Below, piece after piece: positions 8,754 to 17,521 of a stretch of DNA of 64,000 nt; within the stretch, counting starts at the first letter, position 1, and each line of letters starts with the position of its first letter. Location: the NCBI RefSeq assembly GCF_047470865.1, contig NZ_JAZDRH010000018.1:1-64000 (forward strand). Reading direction: 5' to 3'. The notes beneath the pieces were generated by a model. The model was given only the letters and a program-made list of their open reading frames with translations, did not search any database and had not been told where the DNA came from. The position numbers and the translations under genes are program-made. The stretch comes from JAZDRH01 sp047470865. Lineage in GTDB: Bacteria > Pseudomonadota > Gammaproteobacteria > Pseudomonadales > Pseudomonadaceae.

Positions 8754-9982
8754 CTGGTTAAGATGGACATCGGAATAAAGGTTACTAAGTCGCCTTTATT
8801 TAAAGTGGTATTGGGTTTGATCACAGCTAAGCCATCAGCCCAACAGCTAGCCTGTAAAATAGCTGAGCCTTGTTGAGCGTTAACCTCTACCGCTGTAGTG
8901 CCGTTGTCTAAGGTTTTAACGCGTGCTCTTAGATATTGCTGGCGTGGTTTGGCTTTATGCCAATTAAAGTCAGCAGGTAAGGTGACTGACTGAGGCAGTA
9001 CATCTAACATACCTTGGGCGCGTAGCAAAACAGGGCGTGCAATAATTAATGCAGTGATCAACGCTGCGGCAGGATTGCCCGGCAAACCAAACCAAGGTGT
9101 TTGCTGGATGGTGCCAAAAGCGATTGGCTTACCAGGTTGCATAGCAACACGCCATAAATTCAACTCACCAAGATCTTCAACCGCTTGTTTGAGGTGATCT
9201 TCTTCGCCAACGGAAACGCCACCACTGCTGATTAAGATATCTTGTACTTGACTGGCTTTGGCTAAAATATCGCGCGTGGCGAGTAGGTTGTCAGGCATAA
9301 TGCCGTAGTCCGTAACTTCAAAACCCCAGTTACGAAAGAGTGCACCAAGGCTATAACGATTAACATCATAAATCTGCCCAGCATTTAGGGTTTCGCCTGG
9401 ACTGGTCAACTCATCACCGCTACTAAGCAAACCAATCCGCAAGGGACGGTAAACCTGTACTTCGTCATAGCCTTGGCTGGCCAGCATGCCTAGTTCTTGA
9501 GGTCTTAAACGTGTGCCTGTGTCAAGTAATGGGGCTCCTGCTACAGTGGACTCGGCTTTTTTGCGTACATGTTGCCCTACTTTAACCTGTGAAAAAATGG
9601 CTAGATCATCTTCCAGTTGCACCTCTTCTTGAGCTACAACGGTATCTGCCCCTTGAGGTAAAGGCGCACCAGTAAAAATACGCATGCAGCAGCCGCTGGG
9701 CAAAGTTTGATCAGGGCTGTCGCCTGCGGCAATGCGGCCGGCTATAGGTAAGCTCGCGCTATTATTAACTAGGTCTTGGCTATTCAGTGCGTAACCATCC
9801 ATGGCGCTATTGTCCCATGGTGGAACATCAAAGGCGGCATTTACAGGTTCACGTAAAATATGCGCAAGAGCTTGAGGAAGGGGAAGGATTTCGCTGCGAG
9901 GCGCAATTTTGATCAGACTTAGTAGCGTTTCAATAACGTCATCAACAGGGTGAAGGCTATCTCTATCACATACATCTAACAT
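8750..9982 (-). CDS. moeA: Molybdopterin molybdenumtransferase MoeA (copy 1)
   Basis: Inserts molybdate into adenylylated molybdopterin in the last common step of molybdenum cofactor synthesis. At 410 residues it has the MoeA domain order: N-terminal segment with PPWDNSAMDGYAL, the domain with RIFTGAPLPQGADTVV, the MoaB/MogA-like domain with LLSSGDEL and SSGGVSVGEEDHLK, the GLPGNPAAAL motif, and the C-terminal beta-barrel. It is the last gene of mobA-moaC-moaD-moaE-moeA, 3 bp after moaE. A second moeA lies at 12363; the two differ clearly and may be specialised. Confidence 0.95.
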   Translation of the reverse strand: MLDVCDRDSLHPVDDVIETLLSLIKIAPRSEILPLPQALAHILREPVNAAFDVPPWDNSAMDGYALNSQDLVNNSASLPIAGRIAAGDSPDQTLPSGCCMRIFTGAPLPQGADTVVAQEEVQLEDDLAIFSQVKVGQHVRKKAESTVAGAPLLDTGTRLRPQELGMLASQGYDEVQVYRPLRIGLLSSGDELTSPGETLNAGQIYDVNRYSLGALFRNWGFEVTDYGIMPDNLLATRDILAKASQVQDILISSGGVSVGEEDHLKQAVEDLGELNLWRVAMQPGKPIAFGTIQQTPWFGLPGNPAAALITALIIARPVLLRAQGMLDVLPQSVTLPADFNWHKAKPRQQYLRARVKTLDNGTTAVEVNAQQGSAILQASCWADGLAVIKPNTTLNKGDLVTFIPMSILTS

Positions 9983-9985
9983 GGT

Positions 9986-10447
9986 TCAGTCCTCGGTGGT
10001 TTGCCAGCGTGCTGCGGCTAACTGGTCTGTTTCACGTGCATCAACCCAACGCTCATTCTCTAATGTAGTTTCTTTTTTCCAAAACGGGGCACGAGTTTTT
10101 AAGTAATCCATCATAAACTCACACGCCGCAAAAGCATCGCTTCTGTGGGCACTACAAGCGGCAACAAAGACAATAGCTTCTCCTGCTTGTAGCAGGCCTA
10201 CTCGGTGTAGAATTTGCACATTATTTAGTTTCCAGCGCTGCATAGCTTGCTTGGCAATATCAGAGAGTGCTTTTTCGGTCATGCCAGGATAGTGCTCAAG
10301 AAACAAAGTGCTAACCGTATCACCTTGGTTAAAATCGCGCACAAAGCCAGTAAAACTCGCAATAGCGCCAACGCCTAGTTCGCCCGCGTGTAAGGCGTTA
10401 AGCTGTGCGCCAGGATCAAAGGCTGTAGTTTGTACTTGAATTATCAT
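9986..10447 (-). CDS. moaE: Molybdopterin synthase catalytic subunit MoaE
   Basis: The large subunit of molybdopterin synthase, which converts cyclic pyranopterin monophosphate to molybdopterin with sulfur carried by MoaD. Its 153 residues show the family blocks GAIASFTGFVRD, LFLEHYPGMTEKAL, HRVGLLQAGEAIVFVAACSAHR and the active-site Lys region LKTRAPFWKKE. The start codon directly follows the moaD stop, so the two subunits are translated together. Confidence 0.96.
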   Translation of the reverse strand: MIIQVQTTAFDPGAQLNALHAGELGVGAIASFTGFVRDFNQGDTVSTLFLEHYPGMTEKALSDIAKQAMQRWKLNNVQILHRVGLLQAGEAIVFVAACSAHRSDAFAACEFMMDYLKTRAPFWKKETTLENERWVDARETDQLAAARWQTTED

Positions 10448-10696
10448 CTAGCCACCTGTAACAGTGGGAAACAAAGCAAGCTCATCACCTGCTTTAATGG
10501 TGGTATGCACTTTACATAGTTGTTGGTTAATGGCGCACATCAAACCAGCATCATTGAGTACAGTCCAAGCCTCACCACGTTCAACTAGGCTAGCTATGAC
10601 ATCAGCTACCGTTTGCCAATGAGGCTGCCATTGCAGACTAAGTTGCTCTGTACCTATTTCTTCACGATAGCGTGCAAAAAGTAGAAGATTGAGCAT
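10448..10696 (-). CDS. moaD: Molybdopterin synthase sulfur carrier MoaD
   Basis: A ubiquitin-like sulfur carrier of 82 residues, ending in the required di-glycine (FPTVTGG) on which the thiocarboxylate is formed. The N-terminal LLLFARYREEIG strand is typical. It overlaps the moaC stop by one base and abuts moaE, so the three genes are translationally linked. Activation by a MoeB-type enzyme is required; no moeB gene lies in this window. Confidence 0.95.
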   Translation of the reverse strand: MLNLLLFARYREEIGTEQLSLQWQPHWQTVADVIASLVERGEAWTVLNDAGLMCAINQQLCKVHTTIKAGDELALFPTVTGG

Positions 10697-11178
10697 TAGT
10701 TCGCCTCATTTGGGTTGAGTTGATAATGACCTGACTTACCACCGCGTTTTTCTACAAGCTGTAAATTCTCAATGGTCATGCTGCGATCGACAGCCTTACA
10801 CATATCATACAGGGTCAGTGCTGCAACACTGGCAGCGGTTAGTGCTTCCATCTCAACACCCGTTTGCCCACAGAGTTTGCAGGTTGCCTGAATATGTACG
10901 CGGTCTGGAGCCTGAACGGTTAAATGCACTTTTATGCTGGTTAAGAGTAAAGGGTGGCAGAGTGGGATTAGCTCATGGGTGCGTTTTGCCGCTTGAATGC
11001 CAGCAATACGTGCAACCGCAAAAACATCACCTTTGGGATGTCCACCTTGTTCAATCAGGGTAAGTGTTGCTGGTTGCATACGAATCCATGCCTGGGCTGT
11101 GGCTTCACGTGCGGTGTTAGCTTTATCACTAACATCTACCATGTTGGCGTTGCCTTGGGCATCAAGGTGAGTAAGCAT
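10696..11178 (-). CDS. moaC: Cyclic pyranopterin monophosphate synthase MoaC
   Basis: Acts with MoaA to convert GTP to cyclic pyranopterin monophosphate, the first step of molybdenum cofactor synthesis. The 160 residues carry the expected blocks MVDVSDKANTAREA, the KGDVFAVARIAGIQAAKRTHELIPLCHP region, GVEMEALTAASVAALTLYDMCKAVD and the terminal KRGGKSGHY. It overlaps moaD by one base and is followed upstream by mobA, 9 bp away. Confidence 0.96.
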   Translation of the reverse strand: MLTHLDAQGNANMVDVSDKANTAREATAQAWIRMQPATLTLIEQGGHPKGDVFAVARIAGIQAAKRTHELIPLCHPLLLTSIKVHLTVQAPDRVHIQATCKLCGQTGVEMEALTAASVAALTLYDMCKAVDRSMTIENLQLVEKRGGKSGHYQLNPNEAN

Positions 11179-11187
11179 GCATCGTCC

Positions 11188-11769
11188 TCAAGAAAACTGT
11201 TCTAGTACAGCAGGTTCATTAAAGTTGGCTAAACGAGGATCGTCGTCAGCACATTCTAAGGCATTAGCACCAATCTGTTGCAGTGCAATACGTGGGCGAC
11301 GTTCTCCCGCTACCCATTGTGCCTGTAAGTCGGCTAATGAGCTGCGTTGCACTGCACTAAATAGCGGTTGGTAGAAACCCTGTTGGCGCAGCATAACGGC
11401 TGAAGATTGTACTTGCTGATACAACTGCTCAAGTAAAGCAGAGTCAATACAAGGTGCATCACAGGGTAAGAAAATAACATAGTCATGGCGGGCGGCGGAT
11501 AGCCCACTAATGATACCAGTAAGAGGGCCAGAGAAGCTGTTATCAGGGTCTGTCACAATACGATCAGCAAGTTGCGCGTAACGCTCAAAATTTCTATTAC
11601 AAGAAATAATTAAATCATCAGTTAAAGGTCGTACTACAGCATAAATATGCTCAATTAAGGCGCGATTTTTCCAAAGCATCCAGCCTTTATCCTGGCCGCC
11701 CATGCGCTGGCCTTGGCCACCAGCCAAAACAACAATAGAACAATTTGTAAAAATAGGAGCATTAGGCAT
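11188..11769 (-). CDS. mobA: Molybdenum cofactor guanylyltransferase MobA
   Basis: Attaches GMP to the molybdenum cofactor to give the bis-MGD form used by DMSO-reductase-family enzymes such as nitrate reductase and formate dehydrogenase. It is a 193-residue nucleotidyltransferase with the GTP-binding loop LAGGQGQRMGGQDKG at residues 15-29 and the metal-binding DxP motif in IFLPCDAPC. It is the first gene of the operon running to moeA and diverges from moaB across a 58-bp gap. Confidence 0.93.
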   Translation of the reverse strand: MPNAPIFTNCSIVVLAGGQGQRMGGQDKGWMLWKNRALIEHIYAVVRPLTDDLIISCNRNFERYAQLADRIVTDPDNSFSGPLTGIISGLSAARHDYVIFLPCDAPCIDSALLEQLYQQVQSSAVMLRQQGFYQPLFSAVQRSSLADLQAQWVAGERRPRIALQQIGANALECADDDPRLANFNEPAVLEQFS

Positions 11770-11827
11770 AGGCTTTGATATCTATAGTATATGATGTGTT
11801 ATCAGCACAAAGTCGCAGGGTATTGTT

Positions 11828-12361
11828 ATGAGCCACGCTAGTACAAGCTTTATTCCTTTAAATATTGCTGTTTTAACAGTAAGTGATACACGCACTGTAG
11901 AAACAGACACTTCAGGGCAGCTTTTAGTTGATCGTTTGACCGAGGCTGGGCATCAGCTGGTTGAGCGTGCGCTACTGCAAGATAACTTATATCAAATTCG
12001 TGCCAAGGTGGCGAATTGGATCGCACAAGGCAGCGTGCAGGTAGTACTTATTACAGGTGGCACAGGGTTTACTGGGCGCGATAGCACGCCTGAAGCTGTG
12101 GCTTGTTTGTTAGACAAACAGGTAGATGGTTTTGGTGAGTTATTTCGCCAATTGTCATATCAAGAAATTGGCACCTCTACTGTGCAGTCACGCGCTTTAG
12201 CTGGCTTGTCCAACAATACCTTGGTGTGCTGCTTGCCAGGTTCTACTGGGGCTTGCCGCACAGCTTGGGAAGGTATTTTGCAAGAACAGCTCGATTCACG
12301 CCATAAACCTTGTAATTTTGTTCCTCATTTAGGTTTAAAACCTGTGTGCTCAGGACGTTAA
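11828..12361 (+). CDS. moaB: Molybdenum cofactor biosynthesis protein MoaB
   Basis: A MogA/MoaB-family protein, predicted to adenylylate molybdopterin ahead of MoeA. Its 177 residues include AVLTVSDTR near the N-terminus, the ITGGTGFTGRDSTPEA signature at about 79-94 and LPGSTGACRTAWE near the C-terminus. It starts the plus-strand pair moaB-moeA, with a single base between its stop and the next start codon, so the two products that act in sequence are co-expressed. Confidence 0.94.
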   Translation: MSHASTSFIPLNIAVLTVSDTRTVETDTSGQLLVDRLTEAGHQLVERALLQDNLYQIRAKVANWIAQGSVQVVLITGGTGFTGRDSTPEAVACLLDKQVDGFGELFRQLSYQEIGTSTVQSRALAGLSNNTLVCCLPGSTGACRTAWEGILQEQLDSRHKPCNFVPHLGLKPVCSGR

Positions 12362-12362
12362 T

Positions 12363-13559
12363 ATGAGTTTGTTAAGCCTTGACCAAGCACTCATTGCGCT
12401 GCAAGAAAAGGCAAGGTTGCAGCCCATCAAAGAAGTAGAGCAGGTGCCTGTATGTGCTGCGTTAGGTCGTGTGCTTGCTGAGCCACTGATTGCCACTACC
12501 GATTTACCACCATGGGCAAATAGCGCCATGGATGGTTATGCCTTGCGTCAGTCTGATCTGCATACCACGCAAACATTAGTCGTAAGTCAAAAAATCTTTG
12601 CGGGGCATGCGCCACAGCCTTTGCAGGCAGGTACTTGTGCGCGTATTTTTACGGGTGCGCCCTTGCCAGCTGGAGCAGATAGCGTTGAAATGCAGGAGCA
12701 TACTGAGGTTACCCAGCAAGGGGTGCGTTTTTTACAGCCTGTAACGCTAGGACAATATGTTCGGCCTCAAGGCCAAGAATGCCAGCAAGGACAGCCGTTA
12801 TTAAGCCAAGGTACAAGGCTTTCGGCTATTGATTTAGCTTTAGCAACATCGGTAGGCGTGACTAAGGTTGGTGTTTATCGAAAGTACCGTGTTGCCTTGT
12901 TATCAACAGGTGATGAATTAGTAGAAGCCGGGCAGGCGCTGCAAGCAGGGCAGATTTATAACAGTAATCGTACCTTACTCTTAACGGCTTTAACTCAACT
13001 GGGTTGTGAGGTGCAAGATATTGGGATTTTGCCAGATGATCCTGATAAAATTCGGCATGTTCTTCGCGAAATTAATAATGTCGACTTAATATTAAGCACC
13101 GGCGGTGTATCTGTTGGTGAGGCGGACTATTTAGGGCAAATTTTGCGTGAAGAAGGGCAGCTAAGTTTCTGGAAGTTGGCTTTAAAGCCAGGCAAACCCT
13201 TAACCTTTGGTTATTATAAAAATACGGCTTTTTTAGGTTTGCCGGGTAACCCTGCTTCTAGCTTAGTCACCTTTGCGATATTGGCCAGACCTTATATTTT
13301 GGCGTGCTTGCAGGCTAAGAACATAGCGCCTTTAAGCTTTTCAGTGACAATAGGTTTTGATATTTCACAAGCGAGCGTTCGCCGTGAATATTTGCGTGTG
13401 CGTGTTATTCAGGGTGTTGCACAGCAATATGATAACCAGTGCTCTGGTGTTTTACGCAGTGCAGCTTGGGCCGACGGGCTATTAGTAGTGCGGGAAAATC
13501 AATGCTTTAAACAAGGAGACCAGTTAGCTTTTATCCCGTTTAGCGAGCTGTTTAACTAA
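12363..13559 (+). CDS. moeA: Molybdopterin molybdenumtransferase MoeA (copy 2)
   Basis: A second full-length MoeA of 398 residues with PPWANSAMDGYAL, ARIFTGAPLPAGADSV, LLSTGDELVEAG, STGGVSVGEADYLG and GLPGNPASSLVTF. It is paired with moaB, whereas copy 1 sits with moaCDE. The paralogues keep all family motifs, so both look active; one may favour a particular cofactor form or growth condition, which is inference. Its last 8 bp overlap the convergent modC stop. Confidence 0.94.
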   Translation: MSLLSLDQALIALQEKARLQPIKEVEQVPVCAALGRVLAEPLIATTDLPPWANSAMDGYALRQSDLHTTQTLVVSQKIFAGHAPQPLQAGTCARIFTGAPLPAGADSVEMQEHTEVTQQGVRFLQPVTLGQYVRPQGQECQQGQPLLSQGTRLSAIDLALATSVGVTKVGVYRKYRVALLSTGDELVEAGQALQAGQIYNSNRTLLLTALTQLGCEVQDIGILPDDPDKIRHVLREINNVDLILSTGGVSVGEADYLGQILREEGQLSFWKLALKPGKPLTFGYYKNTAFLGLPGNPASSLVTFAILARPYILACLQAKNIAPLSFSVTIGFDISQASVRREYLRVRVIQGVAQQYDNQCSGVLRSAAWADGLLVVRENQCFKQGDQLAFIPFSELFN

Positions 13560-14217
13560 CTTGGCGGCCCTGTTCAATTTGTAGTACTTGTTCACCAAAG
13601 CAATCAACATCTTGCTGGTCGTGGGTAATGAGAATCATAGGTACTTGCAGGCGCTGCTGTAGCTCATCCAGTTCTTGGCGCATGTGCTGGCGCAAACTAG
13701 GATCCAAGGCTGAAAAAGGTTCATCTAATAATAGCGCTGTAGGGTTACTGACTAAGGCTCTTGCCAAGGCTGTGCGCTGGCGCTGCCCGCCAGAAATTTC
13801 CCTCGGATATTGATGTTCTAAGCCATTTAAAGCAAAGGTTGTTATCCATTCATCAACGGCAGCATTTTGTAGCTGTTGGCGCGGGTTGAGTAATCCTTTG
13901 CACGCAGCAAAGGCAATATTTTGGCGAACAGTGAGATGCGGAAATAAAGCGTAATCTTGAAATAGATAAGCAACATTACGTTGTTGTGCTGAAAGGTTAA
14001 TATTCTGTGTGCTATCAAATAAGGTGCGTCCTGCCAGTTTTATACGCCCCTGATCAGGCTTTATAAGTCCTGCAATCATGGATAAGGTTAAACTCTTGCC
14101 CGACCCTGAGCTGCCAAAAATTACCAAGCGTTGGCTATTGGAAGTAAAAGATAAGGACAGCTCAAAGTTGCGCTGTGCTGAGCGCATGGTTTTAGTGATG
14201 GCGAGATCAAGCAGCAT
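13552..14217 (-). CDS. modC: Molybdate ABC transporter ATP-binding protein ModC
   Basis: The ATPase of the high-affinity molybdate importer. The Walker A motif is GSSGSGKSLT, the signature motif SGGQRQRTALARAL, and Walker B ALLLDEPFSALD, followed by the H-loop ITHDQQD. At 221 residues it is about 130 shorter than Escherichia coli ModC and lacks the C-terminal MOP (molybdate-sensing) domain, so feedback must come from ModE. It lies 4 bp after modB. Confidence 0.93.
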   Translation of the reverse strand: MLLDLAITKTMRSAQRNFELSLSFTSNSQRLVIFGSSGSGKSLTLSMIAGLIKPDQGRIKLAGRTLFDSTQNINLSAQQRNVAYLFQDYALFPHLTVRQNIAFAACKGLLNPRQQLQNAAVDEWITTFALNGLEHQYPREISGGQRQRTALARALVSNPTALLLDEPFSALDPSLRQHMRQELDELQQRLQVPMILITHDQQDVDCFGEQVLQIEQGRQVS

Positions 14218-14221
14218 GTGA

Positions 14222-14896
14222 CTAATAACCTTTGAGCTTAGTGGACGACATATAGTTAGCGCTCAGTAAAATACAAACACAAACAATAGAGGTAATGGCT
14301 ACTAATAAATTAGCTGTATGGTCATTACCTGCTTGTACCGCAGCATAGACCGCAGTAGATAAGGTTTGTGTTTTGCCTGGAATGCTACCTGCAATCATCA
14401 TGGTTGCACCAAACTCACCTAAAGCCCGAGCGAAAGCCAGTAGCAGCCCAGCTAAAATGCCACGCCAAGCTAAGGGTAAAGTCACACGAAAGAAAATAGC
14501 CCATTCAGCAACCCCTAGCACCCTAGCGGCTTGCTCTAATTGTGTATCAACGGCTTCAAAGGCGGCTCGTGCAGGTTTAAAAACTAAGGGAAACGCCACA
14601 ACGCTAGCGGCAATAACAGCTCCTTGCCAAGTAAAAATAAGATTAATACCCAAGTAATCATGCAGCCAAGCGCCCAACGTACTTTTGCGGCCGACTAAAA
14701 CCAATAAGTAATAACCCAATACTGTAGGCGGCATCACCATAGGCAAGGTCAATAGGGTATCTAGAAGGTTTCTGCCCCAAAACTTTTTACGTGCAAGTAA
14801 ATAACCAACAGCAATACCAAGTACTAAATTAATGGCTGTTGCCCAGCCTGCCACTTTTAAGGACAGGCCCAGTGCTTGCCAAACAGCGGCATCCAT
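14222..14896 (-). CDS. modB: Molybdate ABC transporter permease ModB
   Basis: The inner-membrane permease of the molybdate importer, 224 residues with about five to six membrane helices and the ABC coupling loop EAARVLGVAEWAIFFRVTLP that docks on ModC. The LPMVMPPTVLGYYLL and RALGEFGATMMIAG blocks are typical of ModB. The first base of its start codon is shared with the modA stop, so modABC is one tightly coupled operon. Confidence 0.95.
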   Translation of the reverse strand: MDAAVWQALGLSLKVAGWATAINLVLGIAVGYLLARKKFWGRNLLDTLLTLPMVMPPTVLGYYLLVLVGRKSTLGAWLHDYLGINLIFTWQGAVIAASVVAFPLVFKPARAAFEAVDTQLEQAARVLGVAEWAIFFRVTLPLAWRGILAGLLLAFARALGEFGATMMIAGSIPGKTQTLSTAVYAAVQAGNDHTANLLVAITSIVCVCILLSANYMSSTKLKGY

Positions 14897-15648
14897 TAAG
14901 GTTTGCTAAAGCCGTATTGGCTGAGCAGTGCTTGGTTTTCTTCTTTGAATAAAAACTCAACGAAAGCGCTACTGGCAGCTTTTTTCGTGCCATCTTGGGT
15001 AATGGCAATGGGATAACTGATAACAACATCTAAAGGCACAGTAAATTGCACTTTAACTTTATCAGGCATAATGGCCGCGTCTGTGGAGTAAACAAAGCCA
15101 GCATCTACCTCACCACGAGCAACATAGTCTAATGATTGGCGCACGCTTTCTGTATTGATTTTTTTATCATTAAGCAGTGTCCAAAGCTGGGCTTTTTCAA
15201 GTGCTTGTTGACTGTAACGACCTACAGGCACACTTTCAGGATTACTAATAGCAAGATGCTTGATAGCCGGCTGGTTAAGTTCTTGTAATGATTTTAAGTT
15301 TAGCTGGCTATCAGTAGGCGTAATAACCACTAGGCTGTTGCGTACAAAGTCTTGACGGGTATGGTTTGCGATCAGCTGTTTTTGCTGGGCATCATCCATG
15401 GTTTTTTGATCGGCTGAGGCAAAAATATCTACCGGAGCGCCTTGTGCCATTTGCTGCAGCAGTGCGCCAGAAGCCGCGAAGTTAAGCTGTACCTTATGTT
15501 CGGGGTAGGCTTGTTCAAATTTACTGGCAATATCTGTAAAGGCATTAGTTAAACTGGCAGCGGCAGAAACTGTAATTTCTTCAGCCATAGCTTGTGTGCT
15601 AATAATCAGTATTACAGCAGATGCTAATGTATTGAAAACAGAGGCCAT
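14896..15648 (-). CDS. modA: Molybdate-binding periplasmic protein ModA
   Basis: The periplasmic receptor for molybdate or tungstate. A signal peptide covers about residues 1-22 (ending AMA). The mature protein begins EEITVSAAASLTNAF, with the oxyanion-contacting serines, and later has NFAASGALLQQMAQGAPVDIFASAD, another ligand-binding stretch. At 250 residues it is normal for ModA. GGAGAA precedes the ATG. It is first in modABC, downstream of a ModE-type box. Confidence 0.95.
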   Translation of the reverse strand: MASVFNTLASAVILIISTQAMAEEITVSAAASLTNAFTDIASKFEQAYPEHKVQLNFAASGALLQQMAQGAPVDIFASADQKTMDDAQQKQLIANHTRQDFVRNSLVVITPTDSQLNLKSLQELNQPAIKHLAISNPESVPVGRYSQQALEKAQLWTLLNDKKINTESVRQSLDYVARGEVDAGFVYSTDAAIMPDKVKVQFTVPLDVVISYPIAITQDGTKKAASSAFVEFLFKEENQALLSQYGFSKP

Positions 15649-15663
15649 GAAAATTCTCCAAGT

Positions 15664-15689
15664 CGTTATATACAGACAACTATAGCGAT
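15664..15689 (-). promoter_or_regulatory. ModE-type operator in the modA promoter
   Basis: An imperfect palindrome with half sites CGTTATATA (15664-15672) and TATAGCGAT (15681-15689). Read on the modA strand it lines up closely with the remembered Escherichia coli modA operator (ATCG.TATA ... TATAACG arrangement). It sits 16 bp upstream of the modA start, where bound ModE would block expression when molybdate is plentiful. Confidence 0.75.
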
Positions 15690-15717
15690 ACTAAAAGAAA
15701 AGATAAATAAACTTAGA

Positions 15718-16707
15718 TCAACCCCCTGTGGCATTCATAAAACGTACTACTTGCACCTCGCCGTCTGTAGTAAATTGATGTTGCTGCGGTTTATTGATTA
15801 AAGCCCGAGCAATATGTTGGCTAATAGCTTGATCATCAAGGGTGCTGCGTACTAGTGCGCGTAAATCTAACGAGTGCTCATTGCCAAGACACAATAATAA
15901 ACGGCCTTCTGCAGTTAAACGCAGGCGATTACAGGTGCTGCAAAAATTGTGGCTATGTGGCGAAATAAAACCAATACGACTATTGGGAAACTCAGCAGTT
16001 TGTAAATAGCGTGAAGGGCCGCCAGTAGAGGCGGTACTTTGGATAAGCGTATAGTTATTGGCTAATAAGGCTTGTATTTCATCACTGCTAAAAAAACCAA
16101 GGCCACGATCTCTACCAACATCACCTAATGGCATTTCCTCAATAAAGCTAATATCTAAACCACGCGCTAAGGCAAATTGGGTAATTTCTAGCACTTCATC
16201 GTGGTTATAACCACGCATAACAACGGTATTCAGTTTTAATCTGGAAAAGCCTACGTGACGTGCTGCCTCAATGCCTTCTAAGGTTTTCTCTAGCTTGCCG
16301 ACGCGGGTGATTTGCGCAAAACGCTCAGGTTTTAATGTATCAAGGCTGATATTAATGCGTTGAACACCAGCAGCGTATAAAGGCGCTGCCAGTTTAGCTA
16401 AATGTGTACCATTGGTCGTAATCACCAGCTCTTCTAAACCAGCAATAGCCTTGAGTTTTTTACATAAACTAATAATGTCAGGACGAATGAGTGGCTCGCC
16501 TCCTGTTAAACGTATTTTTCGCACGCCATTACTAACAAAAATACGCGCAATACGTTCAATTTCCTCAAAACTTAAAATCTGTGCCCGCGGGACAAAGGTC
16601 ATGTCTTCTGCCATGCAATAAACGCAGCGCAGGTCACAGCGGTCAGTAATAGATATTCGTAAATAGTCATGCTGTCGAGCATAGCTATCTAGCCAGCGAG
16701 TGCTCAT
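15718..16707 (-). CDS. moaA: GTP 3',8-cyclase MoaA
   Basis: A radical-SAM enzyme that starts molybdenum cofactor synthesis from GTP together with MoaC. The N-terminal cluster motif CDLRCVYC (CX3CX2C) binds the SAM cluster, and the C-terminal CSTCNRLRLTAEGRLLLC (CX2CX13C) binds the second cluster. The protein ends in Gly-Gly, as active MoaA does. It is 329 residues long. GGAG lies before the ATG. It lies just upstream of modABC but its stop is 69 bp from modA, which has its own ModE-type site. Confidence 0.96.
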   Translation of the reverse strand: MSTRWLDSYARQHDYLRISITDRCDLRCVYCMAEDMTFVPRAQILSFEEIERIARIFVSNGVRKIRLTGGEPLIRPDIISLCKKLKAIAGLEELVITTNGTHLAKLAAPLYAAGVQRINISLDTLKPERFAQITRVGKLEKTLEGIEAARHVGFSRLKLNTVVMRGYNHDEVLEITQFALARGLDISFIEEMPLGDVGRDRGLGFFSSDEIQALLANNYTLIQSTASTGGPSRYLQTAEFPNSRIGFISPHSHNFCSTCNRLRLTAEGRLLLCLGNEHSLDLRALVRSTLDDQAISQHIARALINKPQQHQFTTDGEVQVVRFMNATGG

Positions 16708-16990
16708 ACAGAGGCTCCATAGAAAACAGCAGGGCTAGTGTATCACGCACGAAGCCGCTTTGATTTTATGCGTGCTGATATAAGCGTATGAGATGTTCAA
16801 AATGAGAATAGGGTGGCTCAATGCTAGGGATGCGACTATTGAGCGAGATTATTTTTGTTTTTTTATTTTACAAAAAGCGAAAGCCATTTTTACTAAATAC
16901 TATTGCTTAGATTGCACCATGCTTGAGCTAGATAGTGATCAAAGCATATTGATAGGAATAACAACAATTAACTATTAAAGGAACGACATA
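16708..16990. other. Intergenic region between moaA and the secreted protein gene
   Basis: This AT-rich stretch of 283 bp should hold the divergent promoters for moaA and the gene at 16991. A 61-codon plus-strand frame (16793-16978) has no ribosome binding site and no recognisable product. I see no molybdenum cofactor riboswitch-like stem array. Confidence 0.4.
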
Positions 16991-17479
16991 ATGAATTCAT
17001 TATTGAAGTTAGGACTTTGGATATTCGCTAGCTTAGCGGTTACTTTAAATGCGCTGGCACAGACCACTATTTCGCCTGCTGGAGCGCCTTTTACAGCTAA
17101 AGGCGATATTGCCTTTGAAAAGGGCATGATTAGCGCCAACTGTGTTATCAGTATGGAAGGGCGCGTTTCAGCAGATGGCAAAGTTTCTTATATTGATAAA
17201 GTGAAGTTTGATGGCGGGTTTAAATGCCGTCGCGTTGAAGCTAAAAAGTTACCTTGGACGTTATTAGCTGATTCTGAAACCAGTGGCAAAATGACTGGCG
17301 TAGAAGTGACAGTTAGTGCCCCTATGTTTGGGGGAGACTGCGGCCCTAACGAAATAGTCGGCCGTTGGGATAATAACAACAGTAAAATGAGTGCTGAAAA
17401 TGCAGAATTTACTGGCGGCTGTAAGATTAATAAGGTGAATATTAATATTTCGCCTAATATGACAGTAACTGCTAATTAG
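16991..17479 (+). CDS. Secreted protein of unknown function
   Basis: A 162-residue protein with a clear Sec signal peptide (residues 1-23, ending ALA before QTTISPAG). The mature part has four to five cysteines (NCVIS, KCRR, GDCG, GGCKI), fitting disulfide bonds in the periplasm or outside the cell. I do not recognise the family with confidence; the size, glycine content and paired cysteines suggest a small beta-rich secreted protein. AAAGGAACG precedes the ATG. It is monocistronic and ends at a strong terminator. Confidence 0.7.
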   Translation: MNSLLKLGLWIFASLAVTLNALAQTTISPAGAPFTAKGDIAFEKGMISANCVISMEGRVSADGKVSYIDKVKFDGGFKCRRVEAKKLPWTLLADSETSGKMTGVEVTVSAPMFGGDCGPNEIVGRWDNNNSKMSAENAEFTGGCKINKVNINISPNMTVTAN

Positions 17480-17490
17480 CTTGTCTATTA

Positions 17491-17514
17491 AGCCGCCAGT
17501 AAAAACTGGCGGCT
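17491..17514. terminator. Intrinsic terminator after the secreted protein gene
   Basis: A perfect 10-bp stem AGCCGCCAGT / ACTGGCGGCT with an AAAA loop, followed by TTGTTT. It lies between two convergent genes and can serve the plus-strand gene directly. Confidence 0.85.
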
Positions 17515-17521
17515 TTGTTTC

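Noticed and set aside
11770..11827. A second ModE box between mobA and moaB
   Set aside because: Only a partial TATA-rich similarity without the paired half sites.
16793..16978. A 61-codon frame before the secreted protein gene
   Set aside because: No ribosome binding site, no recognisable sequence and it lies in the promoter region between divergent genes.
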